Shown: positions 35,527 to 45,393, counted from the first letter of the stretch. The stretch is DNA of 64,000 bases from Bacillus sp. FJAT-29937 (GCF_001509555.1 NZ_LMAS01000001.1:32971-96970); one strand, 5' to 3'. Numbers and translations are program-made. The notes: a model not told the origin generated them from the letters alone.

Positions 35527-37062
35527 CTAGTTTTTTTTCATGTCTTTTGGCTTCAAATATCCTGGTCGAAATACTTCATCCTTCAGCAATCTTCTGAAAA
35601 TAGTGTCGTTCGATGAGAAATATCTTGGTGTCAAAGGTGATAAATACGGAACACCAAAGGACTTTATTGAAACCATATAAAATATTCCGAGAATAAAACC
35701 GGCAGTCATGCCGTAAATGCCGAATGCGGCTGCAGTTAAAATGAAAATATAACGGCTTAAACGAATCGTATAATCCATGTTTACGTCCCCAAGTATAAAT
35801 GAACAAAGTCCTGCTAATGCAACTACAATGACGACAATTGGACTAACGATATTTGCTTGAACGGCGGCCTGTCCTAATATTAATGCTCCTACAATTCCGA
35901 TTGTTGGACCAATTGGGGCGGGGACCCTTAAGCCTGCCTCACGAATAAGATCAAAGGCTATTTCCATTAGAAATACTTCGAGAAATGCGGGTAATGGCAC
36001 TTTTTCTCTTGTGGCGGCAATTGCTAATAACAAATCCGGTGGAATCATTTCCGAATGATAGGATGTCATTGCCACATAAATGGAAGACATGAAAAGTGTG
36101 ATGAAAATCGCCAACATCCGTAGGATCCTTGTGAAATTTGCGGGTATGAAACGCATATAATGATCTTCAGCTGTATGATAGAAGGACCAAAATGTAGCTG
36201 GGACAATGAGTGCAGCAGGGGAACTATCCATGATTAAAACAATATAACCATTGTCCAAATAGGCAGTAGCACGATCAGGTCGCTCTGTATACAAAATGGT
36301 TGGAAATAAGGAAGTTTTTCGATCTTCAATATACTGTTCTAGCAATGCTATATTTTGTACGGAATCAACATCAATCTTTTCTAACTTTTTCCTGACATTA
36401 TGAAGTAATTCTTCATTTGTTAAATCCTTTATATAGACAAGAGTGGCTGTATTTCGTGCTCTTTTTGATACAGATAAATTTTCAAACATAAGGTTTTCAT
36501 TTTTAATTCTTTTTCTAATTAATGAAACATTTATATCCAGCTTTTCCGCAAAGCTCTCCTTTGGACCTTTCAATGTTAATTCATTTTCTGGTTTATCGAT
36601 TTGTCTGCTGGCCATTGCATCTGCAGCTATACCATATGCAAAGGTAAAGCCCTCGATGAAAAGGACGGCACCGCCATTATTAATTATGTTAATAGCTTCT
36701 TGAATAATCATGGCCTTAGATAACGATTGAAATTCTATTAAATCTTCAATTTCTTTAGTTGGATTCTCATTTTTTAAGAGTGGTGAGAGTAAATGCTCTT
36801 CAATCATCTTGAAATCTGCGATTGAATTGATGGCAATAGTAGCTGCTTTCCTGTCCAATCCGCCGATCGTTATCCTACGAATAATCACATCTGTATTTAT
36901 GGGAATAGAATAAATATGATTGAAAATTTCAATCATTTTTTCTAAGTTTGGGAGAATGGGCTGATTTTTTAATTCAATTTCTTTCGTATTAGACTTCTCA
37001 TGAAATGTTGTGTTCTTCTTTTTACTTACAAGCATCTTTTTGATAAGTCCGCCAATCATCAT
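35527..37062 (-). CDS. GerAA-type spore germination protein
   Basis: A subunit (511 aa) of the germinant receptor. A hydrophilic N-terminal half precedes a membrane region with PATFWSFYHTAEDHYMRFIPANFTRILR near residue 285 and ILGQAAVQANIVSPIVVIVVALAG near residue 397, both typical of the GerA family. Recent work treats this subunit as an ion channel. The ribosome site GGGAGGG precedes ATGATG; either Met could start. First gene of the ger operon A-B-C-D. Confidence 0.94.
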   Translation of the reverse strand: MMIGGLIKKMLVSKKKNTTFHEKSNTKEIELKNQPILPNLEKMIEIFNHIYSIPINTDVIIRRITIGGLDRKAATIAINSIADFKMIEEHLLSPLLKNENPTKEIEDLIEFQSLSKAMIIQEAINIINNGGAVLFIEGFTFAYGIAADAMASRQIDKPENELTLKGPKESFAEKLDINVSLIRKRIKNENLMFENLSVSKRARNTATLVYIKDLTNEELLHNVRKKLEKIDVDSVQNIALLEQYIEDRKTSLFPTILYTERPDRATAYLDNGYIVLIMDSSPAALIVPATFWSFYHTAEDHYMRFIPANFTRILRMLAIFITLFMSSIYVAMTSYHSEMIPPDLLLAIAATREKVPLPAFLEVFLMEIAFDLIREAGLRVPAPIGPTIGIVGALILGQAAVQANIVSPIVVIVVALAGLCSFILGDVNMDYTIRLSRYIFILTAAAFGIYGMTAGFILGIFYMVSIKSFGVPYLSPLTPRYFSSNDTIFRRLLKDEVFRPGYLKPKDMKKN

Positions 37063-37268
37063 TCATCCCTCCCTCTATATAAATTTTCCAATTAGGCTGG
37101 AAATTATGTACTATTTAGGTTCGGGCATATGGGAGAAAGGGGCCAGTTGGAATATTAATCCCATTAAGACAATCTTTTAGGCTTAAAACCATTGCATATT
37201 TTTGTTAATATTGTATAGAAATTTAATATCTGTTGTTTTTTGAGCAGGGGAAGGAGGCACTTGAAGAA

Positions 37269-37529
37269 ATGGAGTATGGCATTGGTTTAATATTAAGTAT
37301 CGCCATTACAGTATTTATGGTTATAGATGCACCAAAGCATGGGAAAAGCCCGGTCCTTTGGGGAATTCTTGGATTTGTTTTCGGTCTATTGGGTTTAGGG
37401 ATTTACTTAATAGTGACGGGTAGAAAAGTGTTAGGATGGATTATTGTTGCCTTATTTATTCTACTTGTAATTGGAGTCATATTATTATTTGCATTTTTCT
37501 TTTCGATGTTTATGAATATGGGCTATTAA
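37269..37529 (+). CDS. small membrane protein of unknown function
   Basis: An 86-aa protein with three hydrophobic segments (residues 4-20, 30-52 and 57-85). AAGGAGG lies 11 bases before the ATG at 37269; an in-frame TTG at 37261 is too close to it. The stretch WGILGFVFGLLGLGIYLI resembles Bacillus DUF-type three-helix proteins, but I do not recognise a family with a known role. It is divergent from the ger operon. Confidence 0.7.
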   Translation: MEYGIGLILSIAITVFMVIDAPKHGKSPVLWGILGFVFGLLGLGIYLIVTGRKVLGWIIVALFILLVIGVILLFAFFFSMFMNMGY

Positions 37530-37533
37530 TAAT

Positions 37534-37568
37534 AAGAAAGAACCCGCTTTATTTGCGGGTTCTTTCTT
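37534..37568. terminator. bidirectional terminator
   Basis: AAGAAAGAACCCGC pairs with GCGGGTTCTTTCTT between convergent genes; it reaches the stop codon of the hemolysin III gene. Confidence 0.9.
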
Positions 37569-38214
37569 ATATTACATATAAATAAACACAGAGAAAATGA
37601 GCCATGCTGCCGAGCATAATGAAAATATGAAAAATTTCATGGAAACCGAAATGATCAAATTCTAGAAATTTAGGCTTAAGCGCGTAAATGACGCCACCAA
37701 TTGTGTAAAGGATTCCCCCGGCTAATAGGAGAAGAGTACCAGCCGAGCTTAAAGACTCAGATAAAGGCGAGAAGGCAAAAACAATGATCCAGCCTACTGC
37801 TACATAAAGTACCGTTGATAACCATCTTGGACAATTAAACCAGATCATTTTAAAAAGGACGCCTAACAATGCGATTGTTGCAACAATTGAAAAGATAATC
37901 CAGCCTGTTGCTCCCTTTAAGCTAATCAGACAAAAGGGCGTATAGGATCCCGCAATTAAAACAAAAATCATTGAATGGTCGAGTCTTCTAAGAAAGACAA
38001 TGACCTTATCCTTAGCAACTACCATATGATAGGTGGCTGATGCGGAGTATAGCAGAATCATGCTAATGCCAAAAATAATAACAGAAGTGATGGCAATCGG
38101 AGATGCGGTTGTGATTGAAGCTTTAATGACCATTGCCAACAGTCCAATGAAAGAAAGAATCGCTCCTGCTAAGTGTGTAAGACCGTTAATGGGCTCTCGA
38201 ATATAAGATGTCAT
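37567..38214 (-). CDS. hemolysin III/PAQR-family membrane protein
   Basis: A 215-aa seven-segment protein of the PAQR (YqfA, hemolysin III) family. Metal-site motifs are SATYHMV near residue 60, DHSMIFVLIAGSYTPF near residue 77 and HEIFHIFIMLGSMAHF near residue 192. It is a predicted membrane hydrolase; physiological role unclear. Stand-alone gene with AGGAGGATT ribosome site. Confidence 0.9.
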   Translation of the reverse strand: MTSYIREPINGLTHLAGAILSFIGLLAMVIKASITTASPIAITSVIIFGISMILLYSASATYHMVVAKDKVIVFLRRLDHSMIFVLIAGSYTPFCLISLKGATGWIIFSIVATIALLGVLFKMIWFNCPRWLSTVLYVAVGWIIVFAFSPLSESLSSAGTLLLLAGGILYTIGGVIYALKPKFLEFDHFGFHEIFHIFIMLGSMAHFLCVYLYVI

Positions 38215-38358
38215 CAGTAATCCTCCTAATATGACCCTATGTAGTTTCTATAACTACTTATCATAATACATCCATTTCAACACATAGTCAATTGTTTACT
38301 TTGTCTTTTTTATACAGTATTATTTATTTATAAAATAAGAATATTGAGGTTTATATAG

Positions 38359-38931
38359 ATGGAAAATTTGCAAAAAATGATAGAATCACTGAATTTAACT
38401 AGCCAAATTTATTTAAATGAAATTCCTGACATTGATCTTTATATGGATCAAGTGATTCAGCTGTTTGAAAATAAATTTAGCAGCACGAAGCGCAATGAGG
38501 ATGAAAAGATCCTGACAAAAACAATGATTAATAATTATGCGAAAGGAAAGCTGCTATTTCCAATCAAAAATAAAAAGTATTCAAAAGAGCATCTCATTTT
38601 AATCAGTTTTATTTATCAATTAAAAGGGGCTCTCTCGATTAATGACATAAAAGAAACATTGTCTGGCATCAATGAAAAAATTATGAAGCAAAGCATGAAT
38701 GTAGATGATTTCTATGAAAGCTTTCTTCACTTAACTGAAAAAAACATCCATGCATTTAAAGAAGAAATAGAGCAAAAAGGAAAGGATGTTAATGAAGAGA
38801 TAAGGGGAATGAAAGAGAATGACTCCGAGGAATTAGAGAAATCGCTTATGATTGCCTCACTAGCCCATATGAGCAATCTATATCGGCGTGCAGCAGAAAA
38901 GCTCGTCGATGAACTTGTCGAAGAGAAATAA
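38359..38931 (+). CDS. DUF1836 protein
   Basis: A 190-aa soluble protein. Residues 45-110 hold the DUF1836 pattern (LTKTMINNYAKGKLLFPIKNKKYSKEHLILI), which looks like a winged or MerR-like DNA-binding helix set. The rest is Glu/Lys rich. A regulator role is plausible but unproven. It has its own terminator and no operon partner. Confidence 0.8.
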   Translation: MENLQKMIESLNLTSQIYLNEIPDIDLYMDQVIQLFENKFSSTKRNEDEKILTKTMINNYAKGKLLFPIKNKKYSKEHLILISFIYQLKGALSINDIKETLSGINEKIMKQSMNVDDFYESFLHLTEKNIHAFKEEIEQKGKDVNEEIRGMKENDSEELEKSLMIASLAHMSNLYRRAAEKLVDELVEEK

Positions 38932-38954
38932 AAATGTTTGATAAAGTACTATCA

Positions 38955-38986
38955 AAATATCCGTCATCAAAAGATGACGGATATTT
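38955..38986. terminator. bidirectional terminator
   Basis: AAATATCCGTCATC and GATGACGGATATTT form a 14-bp perfect stem with an AAAA loop. Confidence 0.9.
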
Positions 38987-38991
38987 AACTG

Positions 38992-40032
38992 CTACTCCAC
39001 TCCATTCATAATCTCTGAGACAATTTCAAAGGATCGCAGCCTTTCTTCGTGTTTATAGATTTGGGCGGTGACCATGATTTCGTTAACCTTTGTGTCTTGA
39101 ATGAAGCTTTGCAGCTGAGCTTTCACTTTGTCCGGACTTCCAATAATGGAGGAACCAAGCTGTTTTTGCAGCAGTGCTTTCTCATATTCGCTCCAATGAT
39201 CATCCATATTGTCGACTGGAGGCTGGAGCTGGCCAGGTGTATTGCGAATAAGATTAAGGAATTGCAGCTTAAGGGATGTTGCAAGCCGCTTCGCTTTTTC
39301 ATCGGTATCTGCCGTAATGATATTCAATCCAACCATTGCATAAGGTTCTTCAAGAACATTAGAAGGGCGGAAGCTGCGGTAATATAAATCAAGAGCAGGC
39401 AACGTATTCTCGGGTGAAAAATGACTGGCAAAAGAAAAGGGAAGTCCAAGCTGCCCCGCAAGTTGAGCACTGAAACCGCTTGAACCCAGCAGCCAAATGG
39501 GAATATCTAATCCCTCACCCGGCACTGCACGAACAGGCATAGATGCTGTAGTTCTGGACGGATCGAAATATGTGCGAAGCTCCTCTAGCTGTTCGGGAAA
39601 TTCTGATCCATCCGTACGGCTGCTTCTTCTTAAGGCTCTGGCGGTTAATTGATCAGTTCCCGGTGCACGGCCGAGCCCTAAATCAATTCTCCCTGGAAAA
39701 AGGGATTCCAAAGTCCCGAACTGTTCTGCAATCACGAGTGGAGAGTGATTAGGCAGCATAACACCGCCGGAACCAACCCGAATGGACGATGTACCTGCCG
39801 CAACATGCCCGATGACAACCGAAGTTGCAGAACTGGCTATTCCTTGCATATTATGATGCTCTGCAAGCCAGTATCGGTGATAGCCCCATTTTTCGGCATG
39901 CTGTGCAAGATCTAATGTATTCCGAAGAGCCTCTGATGCTGTACCGCCAACTACGATTGGGGATAAATCTAAAACAGAATAACGAATTTCGTTAAGTGAT
40001 TTATTTTCAGACTGTACTGCCATAATATTCAT
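38992..40032 (-). CDS. LLM-class flavin-dependent oxidoreductase (YwcH-like)
   Basis: A 346-aa luciferase-like monooxygenase with the MsnO8-type layout: [20 protein letters not shown] near residue 20, [22 protein letters not shown] near residue 50, [26 protein letters not shown] near residue 84, and [12 protein letters not shown] near residue 118. It uses reduced FMN; substrate unknown. It is a single gene, unrelated in sequence branch to the LLM protein at 7370. Confidence 0.87.
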   Translation of the reverse strand: MNIMAVQSENKSLNEIRYSVLDLSPIVVGGTASEALRNTLDLAQHAEKWGYHRYWLAEHHNMQGIASSATSVVIGHVAAGTSSIRVGSGGVMLPNHSPLVIAEQFGTLESLFPGRIDLGLGRAPGTDQLTARALRRSSRTDGSEFPEQLEELRTYFDPSRTTASMPVRAVPGEGLDIPIWLLGSSGFSAQLAGQLGLPFSFASHFSPENTLPALDLYYRSFRPSNVLEEPYAMVGLNIITADTDEKAKRLATSLKLQFLNLIRNTPGQLQPPVDNMDDHWSEYEKALLQKQLGSSIIGSPDKVKAQLQSFIQDTKVNEIMVTAQIYKHEERLRSFEIVSEIMNGVE

Positions 40033-40121
40033 CTACTTTCATACGATATTCACTTAAAGGTTTTGCCTATGAAAGGTATTTTATCAATGTTTATGAAAAC
40101 AGGTAAATGAAATGCTCACAC

Positions 40122-40150
40122 AAAAAACGGACTAAGGCTAGTCCGCTTTT
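40122..40150 (-). terminator. terminator of uppP
   Basis: On the minus strand AGCGGACTA and TAGTCCGTTTTTT form a stem plus T-run overlapping the uppP stop codon. Confidence 0.85.
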
Positions 40151-40985
40151 AGAAATATACGATATAAATGACTAATGCCAAAACAATTCGGTAAATGGCG
40201 AATGGCACGAGTTTTATTTTATTTATCAGTTTTAAAAAGAAACGAATCGATACAAGGGCGAAAACAAAGGCGCTAATAAATCCGGCGATGAAAAATGGCA
40301 AGGCATCGATCGTGAAATATTGCCAGTTTTTCAATAGGAAGATAAAACTTGCACCGGCCATAATCGGTACAGCCATGATAAATGTGAAATCAGCCGCTGC
40401 ACGGTGGCTTAATCCGAGCAATACACCGCCAGAAATCGTTGAACCCGAGCGTGAAAATCCAGGCCAAAGTGAAAAGCATTGAATTAATCCAATGGAAAAC
40501 GCTTGTTTATAAGTAATTTGATCCACCGTGTCCACTTTTGGCTGTTTCCCTCCAAAAATATCTGCTAGGATCATAAAGACAGCTCCAATAACTAAGCCTA
40601 TTAATACTGTTTTAGTTGAAAATAAGTTTTCATCGATATAATCCTTAAATACAACTCCGAGAATACCGGCCGGAATCAGTCCGACAATAACTTGTGTCAG
40701 CTTCAAACGTCTTTCTGGAACCGCTGAACCCTTTTTCCGTCTTCTTAGACCTAGCATGTCAATAAATCTATCTTTAAAGATGATGACAACAGCAAGTATG
40801 GATCCTAACTGTATGACTACCTTAAATGTATTTGCTGTAGAGTCCGCTAAAAAATCCTTCGTATGAAGCCACATATCATCCACGATGATCATATGCCCGG
40901 TAGATGAGACTGGGGCAAATTCTGTTAAACCTTCAACTAATCCAAGAATGATTGCTTTTAAAATCATCATAAAATCTACTATCAT
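40149..40985 (-). CDS. uppP: undecaprenyl-diphosphatase
   Basis: UppP (BacA) removes a phosphate from undecaprenyl pyrophosphate so the lipid carrier of cell-wall synthesis can be reused; it also gives bacitracin tolerance. Membrane protein of 278 aa with the catalytic motifs GLTEFAPVSSTGHM near residue 20 and PGFSRSGSTISGGVLLGLSHRAAADFTF near residue 174. An internal ATG at 40970 is an alternative start. Confidence 0.95.
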   Translation of the reverse strand: MIVDFMMILKAIILGLVEGLTEFAPVSSTGHMIIVDDMWLHTKDFLADSTANTFKVVIQLGSILAVVIIFKDRFIDMLGLRRRKKGSAVPERRLKLTQVIVGLIPAGILGVVFKDYIDENLFSTKTVLIGLVIGAVFMILADIFGGKQPKVDTVDQITYKQAFSIGLIQCFSLWPGFSRSGSTISGGVLLGLSHRAAADFTFIMAVPIMAGASFIFLLKNWQYFTIDALPFFIAGFISAFVFALVSIRFFLKLINKIKLVPFAIYRIVLALVIYIVYF

Positions 40986-41240
40986 TTTTCCTGAAATTCT
41001 CCTTTTTTGTAAGTAGGGTCCCTAATAGCTTTTTCCGCCTTCATTATAATAGACGATGATGAAAGCAAAAATCCTACACTTTTAGATTAAAAGATTAAAA
41101 AAACGGCCAATATTTATCGCTGTTAAAGTATAGCACAATTAAAACCTACATTTCCATGGAATTAGAGGACATATGGAATTAAAGCGTTTTCAAGGTTTTT
41201 ATGAATAGAAGAAGAGACTGTATGTAAGGTATGCAAATTG

Positions 41241-41259
41241 TTGTGAACATACTTCACAA
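41241..41259 (+). promoter_or_regulatory. second Fnr/CRP-like palindrome upstream of nirK
   Basis: TTGTGAA-CATAC-TTCACAA is a perfect palindrome with 7-base arms, but the TGTGA and TCACA halves are one base further apart than the standard 6-base spacing. It lies 42 bp upstream of the standard-spaced site. Confidence 0.45.
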
Positions 41260-41283
41260 ACTTTTCACAGACTCATGATCTTT

Positions 41284-41326
41284 TGTGAGGAATATCACCT
41301 ATTCGCAAGTATGGAATCGGTATGAT
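41284..41326 (+). promoter_or_regulatory. Fnr-type site and -10 box of nirK
   Basis: TGTGA-GGAATA-TCACC (41284-41299) fits the Bacillus Fnr consensus TGTGA-N6-TCAC. A -10 hexamer TATGAT starts at 41321, placing the site centre about 41.5 bases before the expected start point. That is the position of a class II Fnr-activated promoter. The nirK ribosome site AAGGAGG follows at 41350. Confidence 0.75.
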
Positions 41327-41364
41327 TAAGATGTAAAGGAAAAGGAATATAAGGAGGAATTAAC

Positions 41365-42423
41365 ATGAATAAAGGTATGAAATATCTTCTAACATCCGCA
41401 ATTGGACTAAGCTTATTAACCGCATGTAACCAACAATCTTTACAAGAAAAACCACAGCCAGAACAAAAGGTATTAGCAGCCGAGAAAAGTAATAATGAAG
41501 TTATTGCCCCGCATAAAGGATTGAATCAAGAACCGGTACCTTTAAAAATTGAAAGAGTGGGTCCTACAGAAGTAAACGTAGAAATGACTTCACAGATCAC
41601 AGACATTGAAATTGACAAAGGGTATATGTACAAAGCTTGGACATTTAACGGTGAAGCCCCTGGGCCAGTTGTAGTAGTAAATGAAGGAGATACAATTAAC
41701 TTTACATTAAAGAATATGGATCCAGCCATTCCGCATAGTATGGATTTCCATGCTGTTCATGCAGCACCATCTAAAGATTTTTCTAACGTAAAGCCTAATG
41801 AATCAGGTACTTTCAGCTATCCAGCTAATAAGCCAGGTGTATTTATGTACCACTGTGGAACAGCTCCGGTCCTTTCACATATCGCAAACGGAATGCACGG
41901 TACGATCATTGTTAAACCGAAAGATGGCTATCCAACAGATCAAGGAATTAATAAAGAATTCGTCATGATTCAAAACGAATGGTATAAATATAACGATTTA
42001 GATGATTTCACAAATGGTGTACCAAGCCAAGTCGTATTCTCAACAAAAGCTCTACATGAAGGCGACCGACATACAAATGGCGATACGTTTACACTAAAAG
42101 ATCAGCCTCTGTTAGCGAAAGTAGGAGACCGAGTAAGAATCTACATTAACAACGTAGGACCAAATGAAGTAAGCTCATTCCATGTAGTTGGTACAATATT
42201 TGATGATGTCTATATTGACGGTAACCCATATAACCATTACAAAGGATTACAAACAGTTATGCTGCCAGCCAGCGGTGGTGCTGTAGTTGAATTTACTGTA
42301 ACGAGAGTCGGAAGCTATCCAATTGTTACACACCAATTCAACCATGCTCAAAAAGGAGCCGTCGCCATTCTTAAAGTTACCGAAACAGGTGAAGACGACG
42401 GTAAGGCTACAATGAGCCATTAA
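41365..42423 (+). CDS. nirK: copper-containing nitrite reductase (lipoprotein form)
   Basis: NirK reduces nitrite to nitric oxide. A 352-aa two-cupredoxin protein with a lipoprotein signal (lipobox LLTAC). Type 1 copper ligands: His in PHSMDFH near residue 126, Cys in YHC near residue 168, His and Met in SHIANGMHG near residues 175-180. Type 2 ligands: the second His of PHSMDFH, the His of YHC, and one in THQFNH in domain 2; the catalytic His is in SFHVVGTIFDD. The YHCGTAPVLSHIANGM segment matches the Gram-positive NirK branch. It is directed by an Fnr-type promoter and followed by nos maturation genes. Confidence 0.92.
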   Translation: MNKGMKYLLTSAIGLSLLTACNQQSLQEKPQPEQKVLAAEKSNNEVIAPHKGLNQEPVPLKIERVGPTEVNVEMTSQITDIEIDKGYMYKAWTFNGEAPGPVVVVNEGDTINFTLKNMDPAIPHSMDFHAVHAAPSKDFSNVKPNESGTFSYPANKPGVFMYHCGTAPVLSHIANGMHGTIIVKPKDGYPTDQGINKEFVMIQNEWYKYNDLDDFTNGVPSQVVFSTKALHEGDRHTNGDTFTLKDQPLLAKVGDRVRIYINNVGPNEVSSFHVVGTIFDDVYIDGNPYNHYKGLQTVMLPASGGAVVEFTVTRVGSYPIVTHQFNHAQKGAVAILKVTETGEDDGKATMSH

Positions 42424-42495
42424 TAAATATATAAATCACACAACTAAAAGTATACTAGAAAAAAATAATAATGTGAACCTTAAAATTCAAAATAG

Positions 42496-42572
42496 AGGGC
42501 AGATATTCCTATCATATTTACTGAAAGTTTGAAACATGAAACGTAGGAACACTGCCCTTCAAGCTGTATAAT
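42496..42572 (+). promoter_or_regulatory. large inverted repeat and promoter before nosD
   Basis: AGGGCAG with CTGCCCT and, inside, TTCCTA with TAGGAA form a long hairpin (42496-42558) with a 28-base loop. No T-run follows, so it is not a standard terminator. A perfect TATAAT (42567-42572) lies just after it, 30 bp before nosD. I see no clear Fnr site here. Confidence 0.5.
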
Positions 42573-42602
42573 CGGAACAGTGATTGGGGAGGTGTATCCC
42601 AA

Positions 42603-43961
42603 ATGTATAAAAAAGTTCTCCTATTTATTGTATGTTCGTGGTTCATTTTTGCAGGTAAAGTACACGGGGCCGGGCTGACTGTATCCAATACAAAGGAGCT
42701 TCAGGAGGCTCTATTAAATCATTCTTGGTCTGTGATAAACCTCAAAGCAGGTGAATATAACGGGTCATTTACGATTAACCATCCCGTCCAGCTAATCGGT
42801 GAAAAAGGAGCCAAGATCATCGGTCCATATGAAAGCAATGTTATTACAATTGAAGCTGATGACGTATCAATTGAAGGTCTGCAGATAGAAGGCAGCGGTT
42901 CTCAGAACGCCGGGATTTATATTAAAGGCAATCGTTCTCATATTCATCATAATTTAATTAAAAATGTATTTCATGGGATTTATGCTCATGAAAGCTATGG
43001 CCATCGCATTGAACAAAATACGATTACAAGTTTTGACGAGAGTTCCAAACATAATGGTTATGGGATTTATTTAGTGAAGGCACCGAATACATCTGCCAAT
43101 AGTAACTTTATTTATGATACACAGGATGGAGTTTATGTATCCTATTCCGAATCTTGTGAAGTGAAAGGGAATCAAATGATCCGGACGCGGTATGGGGTTC
43201 ATACGATGGATTCCAGAAATGTCCTCATCTCGCAAAATCAAGTTCGTGAAAGTGTGAACGGGCTAATGATTATGCAAAGCTATGAAGTTTTTATTCTAGA
43301 AAATATCTTTTATTTAAATACAAAAATCGATGGGGCAGGGATGTTTATCTTTGACACTTTCGATTCAAAAATTGCCTCCAATGTCGTCATGAGCAACTAT
43401 AAGGGAATCCTGATGGAAAATGCGAAACGAAATCGGATTGAGTTTAATACTTTTCTAGAAAACGATACAGGATTGGAATTAAGAAAAAATTCCGAACAAA
43501 ATTTTGTATATTTAAATAATTTTTATAAAAATACAAAACAAATTATTTCTGATAATCAGAATGAAAATATGTTTAACAAGGACCAGTATGGAAATTATTA
43601 CGATGATCATCAATCGTTAAGCCTAAATAAAGATAAGATTGTCGATTTTGCCTATAAAAGCGGAGACGTTTTTTACAATATGACAAGTAAAGAGCCATAT
43701 TTGCAAATTTTTCATCGAAGCCCTGCGGTGGAGCTATGGAATATGATTGAAAAGTACACCCCGATCCCATCTGATACGTTTGTAATTGATGAATATCCGC
43801 TTATGAACCCGGCACCCATTTATTGGGAGAAAAGTCAAAGTGAACTGTCTTATAAAGAGAAAAGAGATATGAGTTTGTCTCAAGTATTCTCATTTTTACT
43901 CATTTTATCGGTAAGTTCCTATATTTTATTTAAGTTTGGGAGGGAGAAGCATGAAGTGTAG
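42603..43961 (+). CDS. nosD: NosD, periplasmic copper-site maturation protein
   Basis: A 452-aa exported protein: signal peptide (VLLFIVCSWFIFAGKVHG), a right-handed beta-helix of about ten coils (repeated IEGLQIEGSGSQNAGIYIKGNRSHIHHN-type turns, residues 50-320), and a C-terminal membrane anchor near residue 430 (FSFLLILSVSSYILFKF). NosD works with the NosFY ABC transporter to supply sulfur or copper for the CuZ site of nitrous oxide reductase. It overlaps nosL by 11 bp. No nosZ precedes it; nirK does. Confidence 0.88.
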   Translation: MYKKVLLFIVCSWFIFAGKVHGAGLTVSNTKELQEALLNHSWSVINLKAGEYNGSFTINHPVQLIGEKGAKIIGPYESNVITIEADDVSIEGLQIEGSGSQNAGIYIKGNRSHIHHNLIKNVFHGIYAHESYGHRIEQNTITSFDESSKHNGYGIYLVKAPNTSANSNFIYDTQDGVYVSYSESCEVKGNQMIRTRYGVHTMDSRNVLISQNQVRESVNGLMIMQSYEVFILENIFYLNTKIDGAGMFIFDTFDSKIASNVVMSNYKGILMENAKRNRIEFNTFLENDTGLELRKNSEQNFVYLNNFYKNTKQIISDNQNENMFNKDQYGNYYDDHQSLSLNKDKIVDFAYKSGDVFYNMTSKEPYLQIFHRSPAVELWNMIEKYTPIPSDTFVIDEYPLMNPAPIYWEKSQSELSYKEKRDMSLSQVFSFLLILSVSSYILFKFGREKHEV

Positions 43962-44409
43962 ATGGACGATCATACTACTTTCTGTCGTGCTATTCTTAAC
44001 TGCATGTTCTAGTAAAACAGCTGCTCCAGTTGAAATAAAAGCAAATGAGGAAGATTGCGATACTTGCCATATGGGCATTGAAGACTTACATTCGGCCGCA
44101 CAGATCATTTTAGAGAATGGGAAACCAATGTTATTCGATGATATTGGCTGTATGGTTGTTTATATGCAAGAACATCAGCCAAAGTATGAAGCAGCCTTCG
44201 TTCACGACTTCGATTCAAAGGAATGGATCTCGTTCGATAATAGCACTTTCGTCCAAAGTAAGAATATTCACAGCCCTATGAATTATGGAATTGCCGCATA
44301 TGAAACAGAGAAACAAGCATCAGATATGCAAAAGGTACAAGGCGGAGAGGTTTATACTGTAAAGGAATTGTTGGAAAAGGAGTTAAAGGATACTAAGCAC
44401 GGGCATTAA
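43951..44409 (+). CDS. nosL: NosL copper chaperone lipoprotein
   Basis: A 152-aa lipoprotein (lipobox FLTAC) of the NosL family. The Cu(I)-binding region reads CDTCHMGIED near residue 37, followed by GKPMLFDDIGCMVVYMQEH near residue 54; both Cys and Met ligands typical of NosL are present. It delivers copper to NosZ in known systems. The start at 43951 follows GGGAGGGAG. An upstream in-frame ATG exists but gives a poorer signal peptide. Confidence 0.9.
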   Translation: MKCRWTIILLSVVLFLTACSSKTAAPVEIKANEEDCDTCHMGIEDLHSAAQIILENGKPMLFDDIGCMVVYMQEHQPKYEAAFVHDFDSKEWISFDNSTFVQSKNIHSPMNYGIAAYETEKQASDMQKVQGGEVYTVKELLEKELKDTKHGH

Positions 44410-44440
44410 ATGAAGGAGATATCCATAGATTGGAGGGAAA

Positions 44441-45391
44441 ATGATGGATATTTTGTATTCAATGGTAAAACATGAGCTGCGTCTGCTCCTAAGAAGTAAA
44501 TGGTTATTGAATTTTATGATTCTCTTTATTTTTCTATCTGGACTGCTCTATTTCTATGGGTTGAACTCTGTAAAACTCGATCCCGTCAAAGTCACTTACG
44601 GTTTAGAGGGGGTTAATAGCAATATTGAAACAATGGGCGTGAATCCTGAGTATTACGGCTTAAAGGAGATCACAAAGCAACCAGAAAATACAACAAATAT
44701 AAATCAAACCGCGTATAATCGTTCTATCGCACTTCTGATTAATTTATCCCTATGGCTTTTGCCGATTATTTGTTTAATACTAGGAGCAAACTCCATTATT
44801 GGGGACAAAGAGAGCGGCAGACTGGGATTATATAATACGTATCAAGTTTCCTATTGGAAGTATATGCTCAGCAAGTTTTTATCATTAGTGATCTCCATGT
44901 TTGTCGTTATGGGTGTTTCTTATGGATTATTTGGCCTTGTTTTTTCTATCATCGGGAAATCCTTCCAAGCTTCGATCTTTCAAGTATTCCTGAGTGTGAA
45001 TATGCTGCTCATTATTGTGTTTTCTGCCGCTGCCTTGATCGTTGGGGCAATTAGCAAAACGAGGATGCAAGGTCTGTCATATGCATTGTTCTTCTGGTGC
45101 CTGACTGTTTTCATTTACGAGTTTGTCATCATGACGGTTATCAATTGGATTCCGTATGCTTTTAAACTCAAAAGTTTATTTTTCTTCATTTTGCTTAATC
45201 CGATAGAATCCATTCGAGTATGGTCCATTTCAAAGCTTAATGCAGAATACGTATTTGGTCCAGAGTTTCTAATGATTGAAAAATGGAATGAGAGCGGTAC
45301 TCTGTCCATTGCATTAATGATCTCCATTGTGCTTCTAATGTGGATTGCCATGGCCATCTCCACTAAAATGTTGAAGAAAAGGGGAGTCTAG
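44441..45391 (+). CDS. nosY: NosY-like ABC transporter permease
   Basis: A 316-aa membrane protein with six hydrophobic segments and a large extracellular loop after the first (residues 38-105), as in ABC-2 type NosY permeases. The PIICLILGANSIIGDKESGRLGLYNTYQVS segment near residue 108 is the family's elbow/coupling motif. It ends 2 bp before nosF. Confidence 0.87.
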   Translation: MMDILYSMVKHELRLLLRSKWLLNFMILFIFLSGLLYFYGLNSVKLDPVKVTYGLEGVNSNIETMGVNPEYYGLKEITKQPENTTNINQTAYNRSIALLINLSLWLLPIICLILGANSIIGDKESGRLGLYNTYQVSYWKYMLSKFLSLVISMFVVMGVSYGLFGLVFSIIGKSFQASIFQVFLSVNMLLIIVFSAAALIVGAISKTRMQGLSYALFFWCLTVFIYEFVIMTVINWIPYAFKLKSLFFFILLNPIESIRVWSISKLNAEYVFGPEFLMIEKWNESGTLSIALMISIVLLMWIAMAISTKMLKKRGV

Positions 45392-45393
45392 TT

